Source of the DNA: Sulfitobacter sp. HGT1
GTDB lineage: Bacteria > Pseudomonadota > Alphaproteobacteria > Rhodobacterales > Rhodobacteraceae
Length of the DNA: 64,000 nt
NCBI RefSeq assembly: GCF_013282155.1
Contig: NZ_BLWI01000001.1
Location: forward strand, 310,001-374,000
Direction: 5' to 3'
The translations under genes and the position numbers were made by a program. The notes beneath the pieces are model-generated. The model was not told the origin of the DNA. It saw nothing but the letters and a program-made list of their open reading frames with translations, and did not search any database. Positions 58,201 to 64,000 of this stretch are shown one piece after another (position 1 is the first letter of the stretch; each line of letters begins with the position of its first letter).

Positions 58201-58808
58201 CGCTGGACGATTACATGGGGCCGATGAAACGCAAGGCAGGCAACGGCGGCGTGCCCTTCCTGACGTTGGACGAGTTAACGGAAAAAGTGTCGATCAAGGG
58301 CGCGATGAACGCGCGTCTGGCCGGGATTGTGGCGGGGCGGCAGGAACGCAAATCGGCGCGCGGCAACCGCTTTGCCTTTGCGCAACTGTCCGATCCGACC
58401 GGTGCCTATGAGGTCACGCTGTTCTCGGACACGCTGGAGCTGGCGCGCGATCATCTGGAGACCGGATCAAAGGTTGTCATCACGGTCGAGGCGACAATGG
58501 AAAGCGACCAGTTGAAACTGCTGGGCCGGTCTGTCGCGCCGATTGACGCGGTTGTGGCTGATGCCGGCAATATGGGTCTGCGCATTTTTGTGGACGAGGC
58601 GATTGCCATTCAAGCCGTCGCAGAGGTTCTGGCCGGTGCGCGGGCCGCGGGGAAATCTTCTGGCAAGGGGCCGATCCAGCTGTGTCTGATGGATCCGACA
58701 CTGCCCGGTGAGGTCGAGGTGGATTTATGCGCCGAATATCCGGTCACACCCAAGATCAAAGGCGCGATCCGGTCCCTGAGCGGGGTTCTGGAAGTCGAGG
58801 AAATCTAG
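55275..58808 (+). CDS. dnaE: DNA polymerase III alpha subunit
   Basis: A 1177-residue replicative polymerase. PHP domain: [18 protein letters not shown] at the N-terminus. Catalytic aspartates in [19 protein letters not shown] near residue 401-405; the palm and fingers follow with [14 protein letters not shown] before it, [18 protein letters not shown] after it, and [20 protein letters not shown] near residue 765. The OB fold with [20 protein letters not shown] lies near residue 1025. The ATG directly follows GGAGG with almost no spacer, an odd arrangement; no better start is seen. Length is full. Confidence 0.97.
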   Translation: MANTPRFIHLRTHSEYSLLEGALRLKKLPDLCKSAGMPAMALTDTNNMFAALEFSVAMSGAGVQPIIGCQVDLAYVAAQPGEKPRAPAPVVLLAQSEVGYEHLMKLNSCLYIDKGGALPEVTLDQLETFSAGIICLTGGAGGPVGQLLQTGQGPAAEALMKRLHGMFGDRLYVELQRHPGENGQPEAERKTERGFVEMAYAMGIPLVATNDVYFPKTTMYEAHDALICIADGAYVDQQQDRRRLTAQHYFKSQSEMVTLFADLPEAIENTVEIAKRCAFMAYRRDPILPKFADNEIEELKRQAHEGLKDRLKVIPHATSVEEYEKRLDFELGIIEGMGFPGYFLIVADFIKWAKDQDIPVGPGRGSGAGSLVAYALTITDLDPLRYQLLFERFLNPERVSMPDFDIDFCMDRREEVIQYVQRKYGRDKVGQIITFGALLSKAAVRDIGRVLQMPYGQVDRLSKMIPVEGVKPVSIEKALADEPRLREEARNEEVVARLLDYGQQVEGLLRNASTHAAGVVIGDRPLDQLVPLYQDPRSDMPATQFNMKWVEQAGLVKFDFLGLKTLTVIQNAVDQIKASGRHLHIAADGTELFEPPEGLIDDIATVPLDDEASYKLYASAKTVAVFQVESSGMMDALKRMKPTCIEDIVALVALYRPGPMENIPTYCEVKNGIKERESVHPSIDHILEETQGIIVYQEQVMQIAQVMAGYSLGGADLLRRAMGKKIAEEMAKERPKFEKGAMANGVDKKKASEVFDLLEKFANYGFNKSHAAAYAVVSYQTAWLKANHPVEFMAGVMNCDVHLTDKLAVYFEEVRKRLELPWVPPCVNRSDATFKVVDGALVYALGALKNVGVEAMKLITTGRMVEGVDRPFATLFDLARRVDLKRVGKRPLEMLARSGAFDQLDSNRRRVWNALDGLVSYSAAIHEQKASNQVSLFGEAGDDLPEPRILPCDDWEAAERLTEEFKAVGFYLSGHPLDDYMGPMKRKAGNGGVPFLTLDELTEKVSIKGAMNARLAGIVAGRQERKSARGNRFAFAQLSDPTGAYEVTLFSDTLELARDHLETGSKVVITVEATMESDQLKLLGRSVAPIDAVVADAGNMGLRIFVDEAIAIQAVAEVLAGARAAGKSSGKGPIQLCLMDPTLPGEVEVDLCAEYPVTPKIKGAIRSLSGVLEVEEI

Positions 58809-58864
58809 CCCTGCGGGGGGCCGTTCTAGTTCCCCGCTGAAGCCCGCTCAGTAACTGATCAGCA

Positions 58865-59059
58865 TTAGTAATGCGGCGGACGTTCATTTCCGATCACGAT
58901 ACCTTCGTTGCCAGCCGCTTCGCGTTCGCCTTCGCGCTGCATCAACATGTGGACGCGGCGGGTCAGCGTGGCGATCTCGGATTCCTGACGGGCAACGACA
59001 TCTGACAGATCATCGACGCTGCGGATAAGATGGGCCATTTGTTCTTCGATCTTGTCCAT
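58865..59059 (-). CDS. slyX: SlyX-like protein
   Basis: A 64-residue coiled-coil protein of the SlyX family (MDKIEEQMAHLIRSVDDLSD, RQESEIATLTRRVHMLMQRE) ending in the conserved PPHY. Function is unknown. The start at 59059 is the first ATG of the family-like part; the long open frame upstream contains a repeat and the region opposite hisS, and is not coding. It lies convergent to dnaE. Confidence 0.85.
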   Translation of the reverse strand: MDKIEEQMAHLIRSVDDLSDVVARQESEIATLTRRVHMLMQREGEREAAGNEGIVIGNERPPHY

Positions 59060-59272
59060 GATGTGATCCTTACCATTCGGTTGATCTGCAGATAGGGGAG
59101 GGTGCCCCCCTTGGCAACCGGCAGGGGGCTGTCTGCCCCCTGACCCCCGAGGATATTTGAAAGCCAGAGAAGGGGCGGCTACGCGAAGGGGAAAGACGCG
59201 TGGTTTACTTGCTCTTGTCGGGGGGGTGGGGTAGATGCGAGGCGCAAAGTTCAGCCCGCAGGATGTGATCCC
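59060..59272. promoter_or_regulatory. slyX-hisS divergent intergenic region
   Basis: About 210 bases between two divergent genes, filled largely by the repeat copy described at 59121. The hisS ribosome-binding site AGGA lies about ten bases before its ATG. No promoter motif stood out. Confidence 0.35.
59121..59172. repeat. Rhodobacteraceae palindromic repeat, copy 4
   Basis: CAGGGGGCTGTCTGCCCCCTG hairpin (59122-59141) followed by ACCCCCGAGGATATTTGAAA and GCCAGAGAAG. This is the most complete copy in the window and serves as reference for 5695, 11759 and 54501. Confidence 0.75.
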
Positions 59273-60781
59273 ATGGCCAAGCCAAAGAAGACCCCCCGCC
59301 CCAAGGCCGAAACGCCAAAAGGCTTTCGTGACTATTTCGGTGCCGAAGTAACGCAGCGCGCCGAGATGCTGCGCAAGATCGCCGGGGTCTATCATCGTTA
59401 CGGGTTTGATGCTTTGGAGAGTTCGGGCGTTGAGACGGTCGAGGCCTTGGGCAAGTTTTTGCCCGATGTGGACCGCCCCAATGAAGGGGTCTTTGCGTGG
59501 CAGGAAGATGCAGATGCGGACAAGCCCGGTGACTGGCTGGCGTTGCGGTATGACCTGACTGCGCCGCTGGCGCGGGTCTATGCGCAGCATCGCAATGATT
59601 TGCCGACGCCTTACCGCCGTTATGCGATGGGGCCTGTGTGGCGCAACGAAAAGCCCGGTCCGGGGCGGTTCCGGCAGTTCTACCAATGTGACGCGGATAC
59701 GGTTGGCGCGCCTTCGGTTGCGGCCGATGCCGAGATTTGCGCGATGCTGGCGGATTGCCTTGAGGAAGTCGGGATCGAGCGTGGCGATTACATCGTGCGC
59801 GTGAACAACCGCAAGGTGCTGAACGGGGTGATGGAAGTGGCAGGCGTGCTTGATCCGTCAGACCCCGACAAGTTTGCATCCGAGCGCGGGATCGTTTTGC
59901 GCGCGATCGACAAGCTGGACCGGCTGGGGCTGGACGGCGTGCGCGCATTGCTCGGCGCGGGGCGCAAAGACGACAGTGGTGATTTTACTGACGGTGCCGG
60001 TCTGACGGATGCTCAGGCCGATGTGGTCATGGGGTTCATGCAGGCCAAGCGCGCGACCGGTGCGGAAACTGTGGCGCGGTTGCGTGAGCTGGTTGCAGGA
60101 TCAGCCGTTGGCCTGCAAGGTGTCGAAGAGCTGGAGACCATTGCCGATCTGATGGCGGCGGGTGGCTATGGCCCCGACCGGGTCGAGATTGACCCGTCTG
60201 TCGTGCGCGGGCTTGGCTATTACACCGGACCTGTGTTCGAGGCCGAACTGACCTTTGAGATCAAGGACGACAAGGGGCGCGTGCGTAACTTTGGCTCTGT
60301 TGCGGGGGGCGGGCGTTATGACGATCTGGTCAAGCGCTTTACCGGTCAGGAAGTCCCCGCAACCGGCGTGTCGATTGGCGTGGATCGTCTCTTGGCCGCG
60401 CTGCATGCAAAGGGGCGGTTGACCAGCGATACTGTCGGCCCCGTTGTCGTGACAGTGATGGATAAGGCGCGCATGGCCGACTATCAGGCGATGGTCGCAG
60501 AACTGCGTCAGGCGGGTATCCGCGCCGAGGTGTATCTGGGCAACCCCAAGAACTTTGGCAACCAGCTGAAATACGCAGATCGTCGGGGCAGCCCTGTGGC
60601 GGTGATTGCGGGCGGTGACGAGTTCGACAGCGGGATGATCCAGATCAAGGATCTGATCCTCGGGGCGAAAATCGCCGAAAACGCGACCCTTGAGGAATGG
60701 AAAGACCGCCCCAGCCAATATGAGGTGCCACGCGCCGATCTGGTCGCCAAAGTGCGCGAAATACTGGAGCTGAACCGCTGA
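59273..60781 (+). CDS. hisS: Histidyl-tRNA synthetase
   Basis: A 502-residue class-II synthetase. Motif 1 [20 protein letters not shown], motif 2 [20 protein letters not shown], the His-A loop [16 protein letters not shown], and motif 3 [17 protein letters not shown] are present. The C-terminal anticodon-binding domain has [20 protein letters not shown]. It heads a hisS-hisZ-hisG operon by overlapping stop-start (TGATG). Confidence 0.96.
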   Translation: MAKPKKTPRPKAETPKGFRDYFGAEVTQRAEMLRKIAGVYHRYGFDALESSGVETVEALGKFLPDVDRPNEGVFAWQEDADADKPGDWLALRYDLTAPLARVYAQHRNDLPTPYRRYAMGPVWRNEKPGPGRFRQFYQCDADTVGAPSVAADAEICAMLADCLEEVGIERGDYIVRVNNRKVLNGVMEVAGVLDPSDPDKFASERGIVLRAIDKLDRLGLDGVRALLGAGRKDDSGDFTDGAGLTDAQADVVMGFMQAKRATGAETVARLRELVAGSAVGLQGVEELETIADLMAAGGYGPDRVEIDPSVVRGLGYYTGPVFEAELTFEIKDDKGRVRNFGSVAGGGRYDDLVKRFTGQEVPATGVSIGVDRLLAALHAKGRLTSDTVGPVVVTVMDKARMADYQAMVAELRQAGIRAEVYLGNPKNFGNQLKYADRRGSPVAVIAGGDEFDSGMIQIKDLILGAKIAENATLEEWKDRPSQYEVPRADLVAKVREILELNR

Positions 60782-61860
60782 TGCCGACCCGATCCGAGAC
60801 GCTTGCCAAGGCGGCAATGTTGCGTGCCATGTTCGAGGCGCAGGGGGCTTTGGTGGTGGAACCCCCGATCCTGCAACCTGCTGAAACGCTGCTGGACCTG
60901 TACGGCGAAGACATCCGGGCGCGTGCCTATGTGACATCGGACGCCCTGCGCGGCGAACAGATGCTGCGGCCCGACTATACCGTGCCTGTGGTGCAGATGC
61001 ACATGGCGCATGGGGCAGATTCCGCGCGCTATACCTATGCGGGCGAAGTGTTTCGCCGTCAGGAACATGACCCTGCGCGGGCCAATGAATTTATCCAGGT
61101 GGGCTACGAAGTATTCGATCGGGCCGATCCGGCAGCAGCCGATGCCGAGGTGTTCGCGCTGATCTCAGAAGCGTTGCGCGGGCTGCCGGTGACAGCAGTG
61201 ACCGGCGATATCGGTATTCTGATGGCCGCCGTCAAAGGCCTGGAGACGACGCAGCGTCGCAAGGACGCGTTGATGCGACACATCTGGCGGCCGCGGCGGT
61301 TCCGCAGCCTGCTGGACAGGTATTCTGGCAAGACGCCCGTGCCGGCGACGCGTGCGGCTTTGCTGGATGGAACAGTAAAGAACGAAGCCCCGATGATCGG
61401 GTTGCGCAGCACACAAGAAATCGAGGCGCGGATCGAAGCCCTGCGCGAAGATGCCCTGACGCCGGCTTTGTCGGGTGAACAGGTGTCGCTGATCGCGGCC
61501 CTGCTGGATGTACGCGAAATGATGCCAAATGCCCTCAGCCGACTGCATGATATTGCGGTCGACCTGCCAGCGATCGCAGAAGCAGTGAATTTGGTGGTCG
61601 CGCGGGCGGAGGCATTGGCCGCGCGTGGCATTGATACGGATGTGCTGGCCTTTGAGGGCAGCTTTGGCCGTTCTTCAATGGAATATTATGACGGGTTCGT
61701 CTTCGGGTTCCGTGCCGATATGCGGCCCGATCTGCCAGCAGTTGCCAGCGGCGGGCGCTATGATGCGCTGACCAAACGACTGGGGCAGGGCGATGAAATA
61801 CCGGCTGTTGGCGGGGTGATGCGCCCGGGGCTGATGCTGGAACTGGAGGCAAAGCAATGA
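60781..61860 (+). CDS. hisZ: ATP phosphoribosyltransferase regulatory subunit
   Basis: A 359-residue HisS paralogue lacking aminoacylation, the regulatory subunit required by short HisG. The class-II fold is visible in LVVEPPILQPAETLLDLYGE, RPDYTVPVVQMHMAHGADSA and AGEVFRRQEHDPARANEFIQ; the C-terminal anticodon-binding domain of HisS is missing. It overlaps both neighbours by one and four bases. Confidence 0.95.
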   Translation: MPTRSETLAKAAMLRAMFEAQGALVVEPPILQPAETLLDLYGEDIRARAYVTSDALRGEQMLRPDYTVPVVQMHMAHGADSARYTYAGEVFRRQEHDPARANEFIQVGYEVFDRADPAAADAEVFALISEALRGLPVTAVTGDIGILMAAVKGLETTQRRKDALMRHIWRPRRFRSLLDRYSGKTPVPATRAALLDGTVKNEAPMIGLRSTQEIEARIEALREDALTPALSGEQVSLIAALLDVREMMPNALSRLHDIAVDLPAIAEAVNLVVARAEALAARGIDTDVLAFEGSFGRSSMEYYDGFVFGFRADMRPDLPAVASGGRYDALTKRLGQGDEIPAVGGVMRPGLMLELEAKQ

Positions 61861-62546
61861 CGATCAAGCTTGGCGTGCCGTCCAAAGGCCGGTTGATGGA
61901 AAAGACATTCGAATGGTTTGCGGCGCGCGGCATAACCTTGCAGCGCACCGGTTCGGATCGTGAATATGCAGCGGCGGTTGGCGGTATCGAGGGCGTATCG
62001 CTGATGTTGCTGTCGGCAGGGGAAATCCCGCGCGAACTGGCGGCAGGGCGCATCCACCTTGGGGTTACAGGCACCGACCTGATCGAGGAGAAACTGGCCC
62101 TGTGGGATCAACTGGTCGTGCCCGTGGAAGAGCTTGCCTTTGGTCACGCCGATTTGATTGTCGCGGTTCCCGCGGCCTGGTCCGATGTGGATACGTTGGA
62201 TGATCTGGATGCCGCTGCCGCCGCGTTTCGCGCCACACATGGGTTCCGTCTGCGCATTGCCACGAAATACCACCGCCTGGTGCGTGAATTCCTGCGCGGG
62301 GCCGGGGTCGCGGACTATGCGCTGGTCGACAGCCAGGGGGCCACGGAAGGCACCGTGAAAAACGAAACGGCCGAGGCGATCGCAGATATTACCTCAAGCG
62401 GCGAAACCTTGCGGGCCAACCATCTGAAAATCCTGTCGGACGGTTTGATCCTGAAATCGCAAGCGACACTTTGGCGCAGCCGCACGGCGGATATGGATGA
62501 TAAAGAGCGCCGTACTCTTGCGGCTTTGCTAGAAAAACTAGCCTAG
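61857..62546 (+). CDS. hisG: ATP phosphoribosyltransferase catalytic subunit, short form
   Basis: A 229-residue enzyme for the first step of histidine synthesis (ATP + PRPP). KLGVPSKGRLMEKTFEWFAA at the N-terminus and the PRPP loop region LVDSQGATEGTVKNETAEAI are present. It lacks the C-terminal ACT-like regulatory domain of the long form, so it depends on HisZ encoded just before it. ATGA overlap with hisZ. Confidence 0.96.
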   Translation: MTIKLGVPSKGRLMEKTFEWFAARGITLQRTGSDREYAAAVGGIEGVSLMLLSAGEIPRELAAGRIHLGVTGTDLIEEKLALWDQLVVPVEELAFGHADLIVAVPAAWSDVDTLDDLDAAAAAFRATHGFRLRIATKYHRLVREFLRGAGVADYALVDSQGATEGTVKNETAEAIADITSSGETLRANHLKILSDGLILKSQATLWRSRTADMDDKERRTLAALLEKLA

Positions 62547-62547
62547 A

Positions 62548-62660
62548 CCAAAGGCCGCGCTTACGCGCGATTATATTATTTATTTTGCCTCCGGCGGGAG
62601 TTTAGGGGGCAAAATGAAATATGAAGACCTACGCCTATTTTCATTTTGCCAAATAAACTC
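62548..62660. repeat. Composite intergenic repeat and long hairpin after hisG
   Basis: Starts one base after the hisG stop. Block 62548-62570 matches 37369-37391; GCCTCCGGCGGG at 62587-62598 matches 37430. Then two inverted arms 62598-62619 and 62639-62660 (19 of 22 complementary, loop 19) containing GCAAAATGAAA / TTTCATTTTGC form a long hairpin. The right arm is the same module as at 3761 and 49016. It probably ends both the his operon and the convergent DUF1489 transcript. Confidence 0.7.
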
Positions 62661-62696
62661 AAATTCCGACAGCGCTGCATGGGGTGGCGATGAGGT

Positions 62697-63128
62697 TTAG
62701 AGCACGCCGATTTCGGCCAGGGCGCGGTTTAATTCGACCGGCAGCGGTTCTTCCTCTTCGCGACCTTTTGGCAAATCGGCGGGTGCGTCGGCCGGGCTTA
62801 GGTAGCGCCAGCCCTGGAAGGGGCGTTTGAGGCTGGATTGGACGCGCACGATCGTTGGGTCCATCACCACCGCACATCGGCGGATTCCGTCTTCTCCGAC
62901 ATGTTCGTCCAGCCGGATAATTTTCTGCCGGCATTGAATGACACCTTTGATGACCCAGAAAACCGAGCCGCCATTCGTCAATTCGGCTTCGCGTTTCGGC
63001 CACATGCGGGTGACATGGCGGGGCTGGCCTTCTGGCGTTTGCGCGCGCTTTGTCTGCTGCCATGCTTCGAGGTCGTCGATATTTTCGGTGCCCACCGACA
63101 ATTTCAAGATGTTTACGTACTTATCCAC
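62697..63128 (-). CDS. DUF1489 family protein
   Basis: About 143 residues of the alphaproteobacterial DUF1489 family, function unknown. Conserved-looking LSVGTENIDDLEAWQQTKRA, HVTRMWPKREAEL, SVFWVIKGVIQCRQKIIRL, and RPFQGWRYLSPADAPADL. The start is the GTG at 63128: GGAGGG lies five bases before it. An ATG at 63257 would add 43 residues that do not fit the family and overlap the nrdJ start. It is divergent from nrdJ. Confidence 0.87.
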   Translation of the reverse strand: MDKYVNILKLSVGTENIDDLEAWQQTKRAQTPEGQPRHVTRMWPKREAELTNGGSVFWVIKGVIQCRQKIIRLDEHVGEDGIRRCAVVMDPTIVRVQSSLKRPFQGWRYLSPADAPADLPKGREEEEPLPVELNRALAEIGVL

Positions 63129-63250
63129 AGAATCCCTCCGGCTCACCACGACATAAGGTAGCGCATCTAAGACGGCCTTCAAACTGTTGTGCTTTGGCGC
63201 TTGTTTGAGGTAAGGTAGAATCCTTCCCAAAAAGCTCCGAGGAACCGAGT

Positions 63251-64000
63251 ATGTCACGATTCGCCACCCCTATCGCCGAACAGATCTGGGATATGAAATA
63301 CAGGTTCAAGGATGCCGGTGGCACGCCCAAGGACGTCACGGTCGAGGATACATGGCGGCGCATCGCGCGGGATCTGGCGCAGGTAGAAAAGCAGCCGGAT
63401 GTTTGGGAGAACACGTTTTTCGAAGCGTTGGAAGATTTCAAGTTTCTGCCGGCGGGTCGCATTACAGCGGGGGCGGGTACTGCGCGTCGCGTGACGTTGT
63501 TCAACTGTTTCGTCATGGGCACTGTACCTGACAGCATGGGCGGCATTTTCGACATGCTGAAAGAGGCCGCGCTGACCATGCAGCAAGGTGGCGGGATCGG
63601 GTATGATTTCTCGACAATCAGGCCCAAGGGTGCGGATGTGCTTGGGGTATCTGCCGATGCCTCGGGGCCGCTGTCGTTTATGGATGTGTGGGATGCGATG
63701 TGCCGCACGATCATGTCAGCCGGGTCGCGCCGTGGTGCGATGATGGCCACGATGCGCTGCGATCACCCCGATGTTGAGGCCTTTATCGCGGCCAAATCAG
63801 ACCCTGCCCGTTTGCGGATGTTCAATATGTCGGTTTTGATTACCGACCCGTTCATGGATGCGGTCAAGGCTGACAAAGCCTGGGATCTTGTGTTTGATGG
63901 CAAGGTTTACCGCACTGTTCAGGCGCGTGATCTGTGGAACCGGATCATGAAGGCCACGTATGAATTCGCTGAGCCCGGTGTGATCTTCATTGACCGGATC
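63251..64000 (+). CDS. nrdJ: B12-dependent ribonucleotide reductase (class II), 3'-truncated
   Basis: The first 250 codons of a vitamin-B12-dependent NrdJ, reducing ribonucleotides to deoxyribonucleotides. The N-terminus MSRFATPIAEQIWDMKYRF is followed by FKFLPAGRITAGAGTARRVT, LFNCFVMGTVPDSMGGIFDM with the Cys of the redox pair, and MQQGGGIGYDFSTIRPKGAD. Ribosome-binding site GAGGAA nine bases before the ATG. The frame is still open at the window edge. About 120 bases upstream show no cobalamin-riboswitch-like structure. No class I genes are in the window. Confidence 0.94.
   Translation, partial: MSRFATPIAEQIWDMKYRFKDAGGTPKDVTVEDTWRRIARDLAQVEKQPDVWENTFFEALEDFKFLPAGRITAGAGTARRVTLFNCFVMGTVPDSMGGIFDMLKEAALTMQQGGGIGYDFSTIRPKGADVLGVSADASGPLSFMDVWDAMCRTIMSAGSRRGAMMATMRCDHPDVEAFIAAKSDPARLRMFNMSVLITDPFMDAVKADKAWDLVFDGKVYRTVQARDLWNRIMKATYEFAEPGVIFIDRI

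Noticed and set aside
59060-59686. Long N-terminal extension of the SlyX-like protein
   Set aside because: It runs through a palindromic repeat and opposite the start of hisS; the SlyX family is only about 60-70 residues long.
63129-63250. Cobalamin riboswitch expected before nrdJ
   Set aside because: The leader is only about 120 bases and part of it is needed for the divergent DUF1489 gene; no B12-box-like conserved sequence was recognised.

Overview
The window reads as chromosomal DNA of a marine-type alphaproteobacterium of the family Rhodobacteraceae (Roseobacter group). This is inferred from the gene content (GcrA, short-form HisG with HisZ, short RNase E/G after infA-maf, phosphatidylcholine synthase, B12-dependent NrdJ), the fairly high G+C and the family-typical intergenic palindromes. 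No species can be named from the sequence alone. Coding density is high, and most genes are housekeeping or central metabolism.

Layout. 1-11.8 kb: end of an M16 peptidase gene, a GNAT acetyltransferase, gcrA, argD-argF, a ketopantoate reductase-like gene, a Pit phosphate transporter, a Nudix hydrolase, truA, and a ycjX/GNAT/ycjF-type run. 12-16.7 kb: ileS, an alkyltransferase gene, pcs, rpmB. 16.7-25.9 kb: a small secreted protein with a PCu(A)C copper chaperone, a sirtuin, a LysR regulator divergent from a nitrilase-family amidohydrolase, the infA-maf-RNase E/G-yacG run, and divergent oxyR/katG. 26-30 kb: an A+T-richer accessory patch with a glycine-zipper lipoprotein, a DUF11-type surface protein gene cut by an IS3-family element, a second gene cut by the other end of the same element, and tRNA-Gln. 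30-45.8 kb: BON-MscS channel, quinone reductase-like gene, SH3 protein, hydroxyacid dehydrogenase, ggt, FAD-linked oxidase, a large GcvT-family oxidoreductase, GH25 lysozyme-like lipoprotein, D-amino-acid-type oxidase, aldo/keto reductase, GST, and a YeeE transporter facing two rhodaneses. 45.8-55.1 kb: one seven-gene minus-strand operon (xdhABC followed by a BMP-type nucleoside ABC transporter). 55.3-64 kb: dnaE, slyX, hisS-hisZ-hisG, a DUF1489 gene, and the start of nrdJ.

How genes work together. The xdh/ABC operon couples uptake of purine nucleosides or bases to xanthine oxidation. HisG is the short form that needs HisZ, and both sit behind hisS. OxyR sits divergently to its classical target katG. 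YeeE and two rhodaneses suggest thiosulfate or sulfane-sulfur handling.

The most interesting structure is not a new enzyme system. First, the IS3 element has recognisable ends, no target duplication, and two different broken genes on its sides, which suggests a deletion or recombination event. Second, dispersed palindromic repeats lie mostly behind genes, but one copy lies in frame inside the interdomain linker of XdhA. I did not find a convincing, wholly undescribed multi-gene system.
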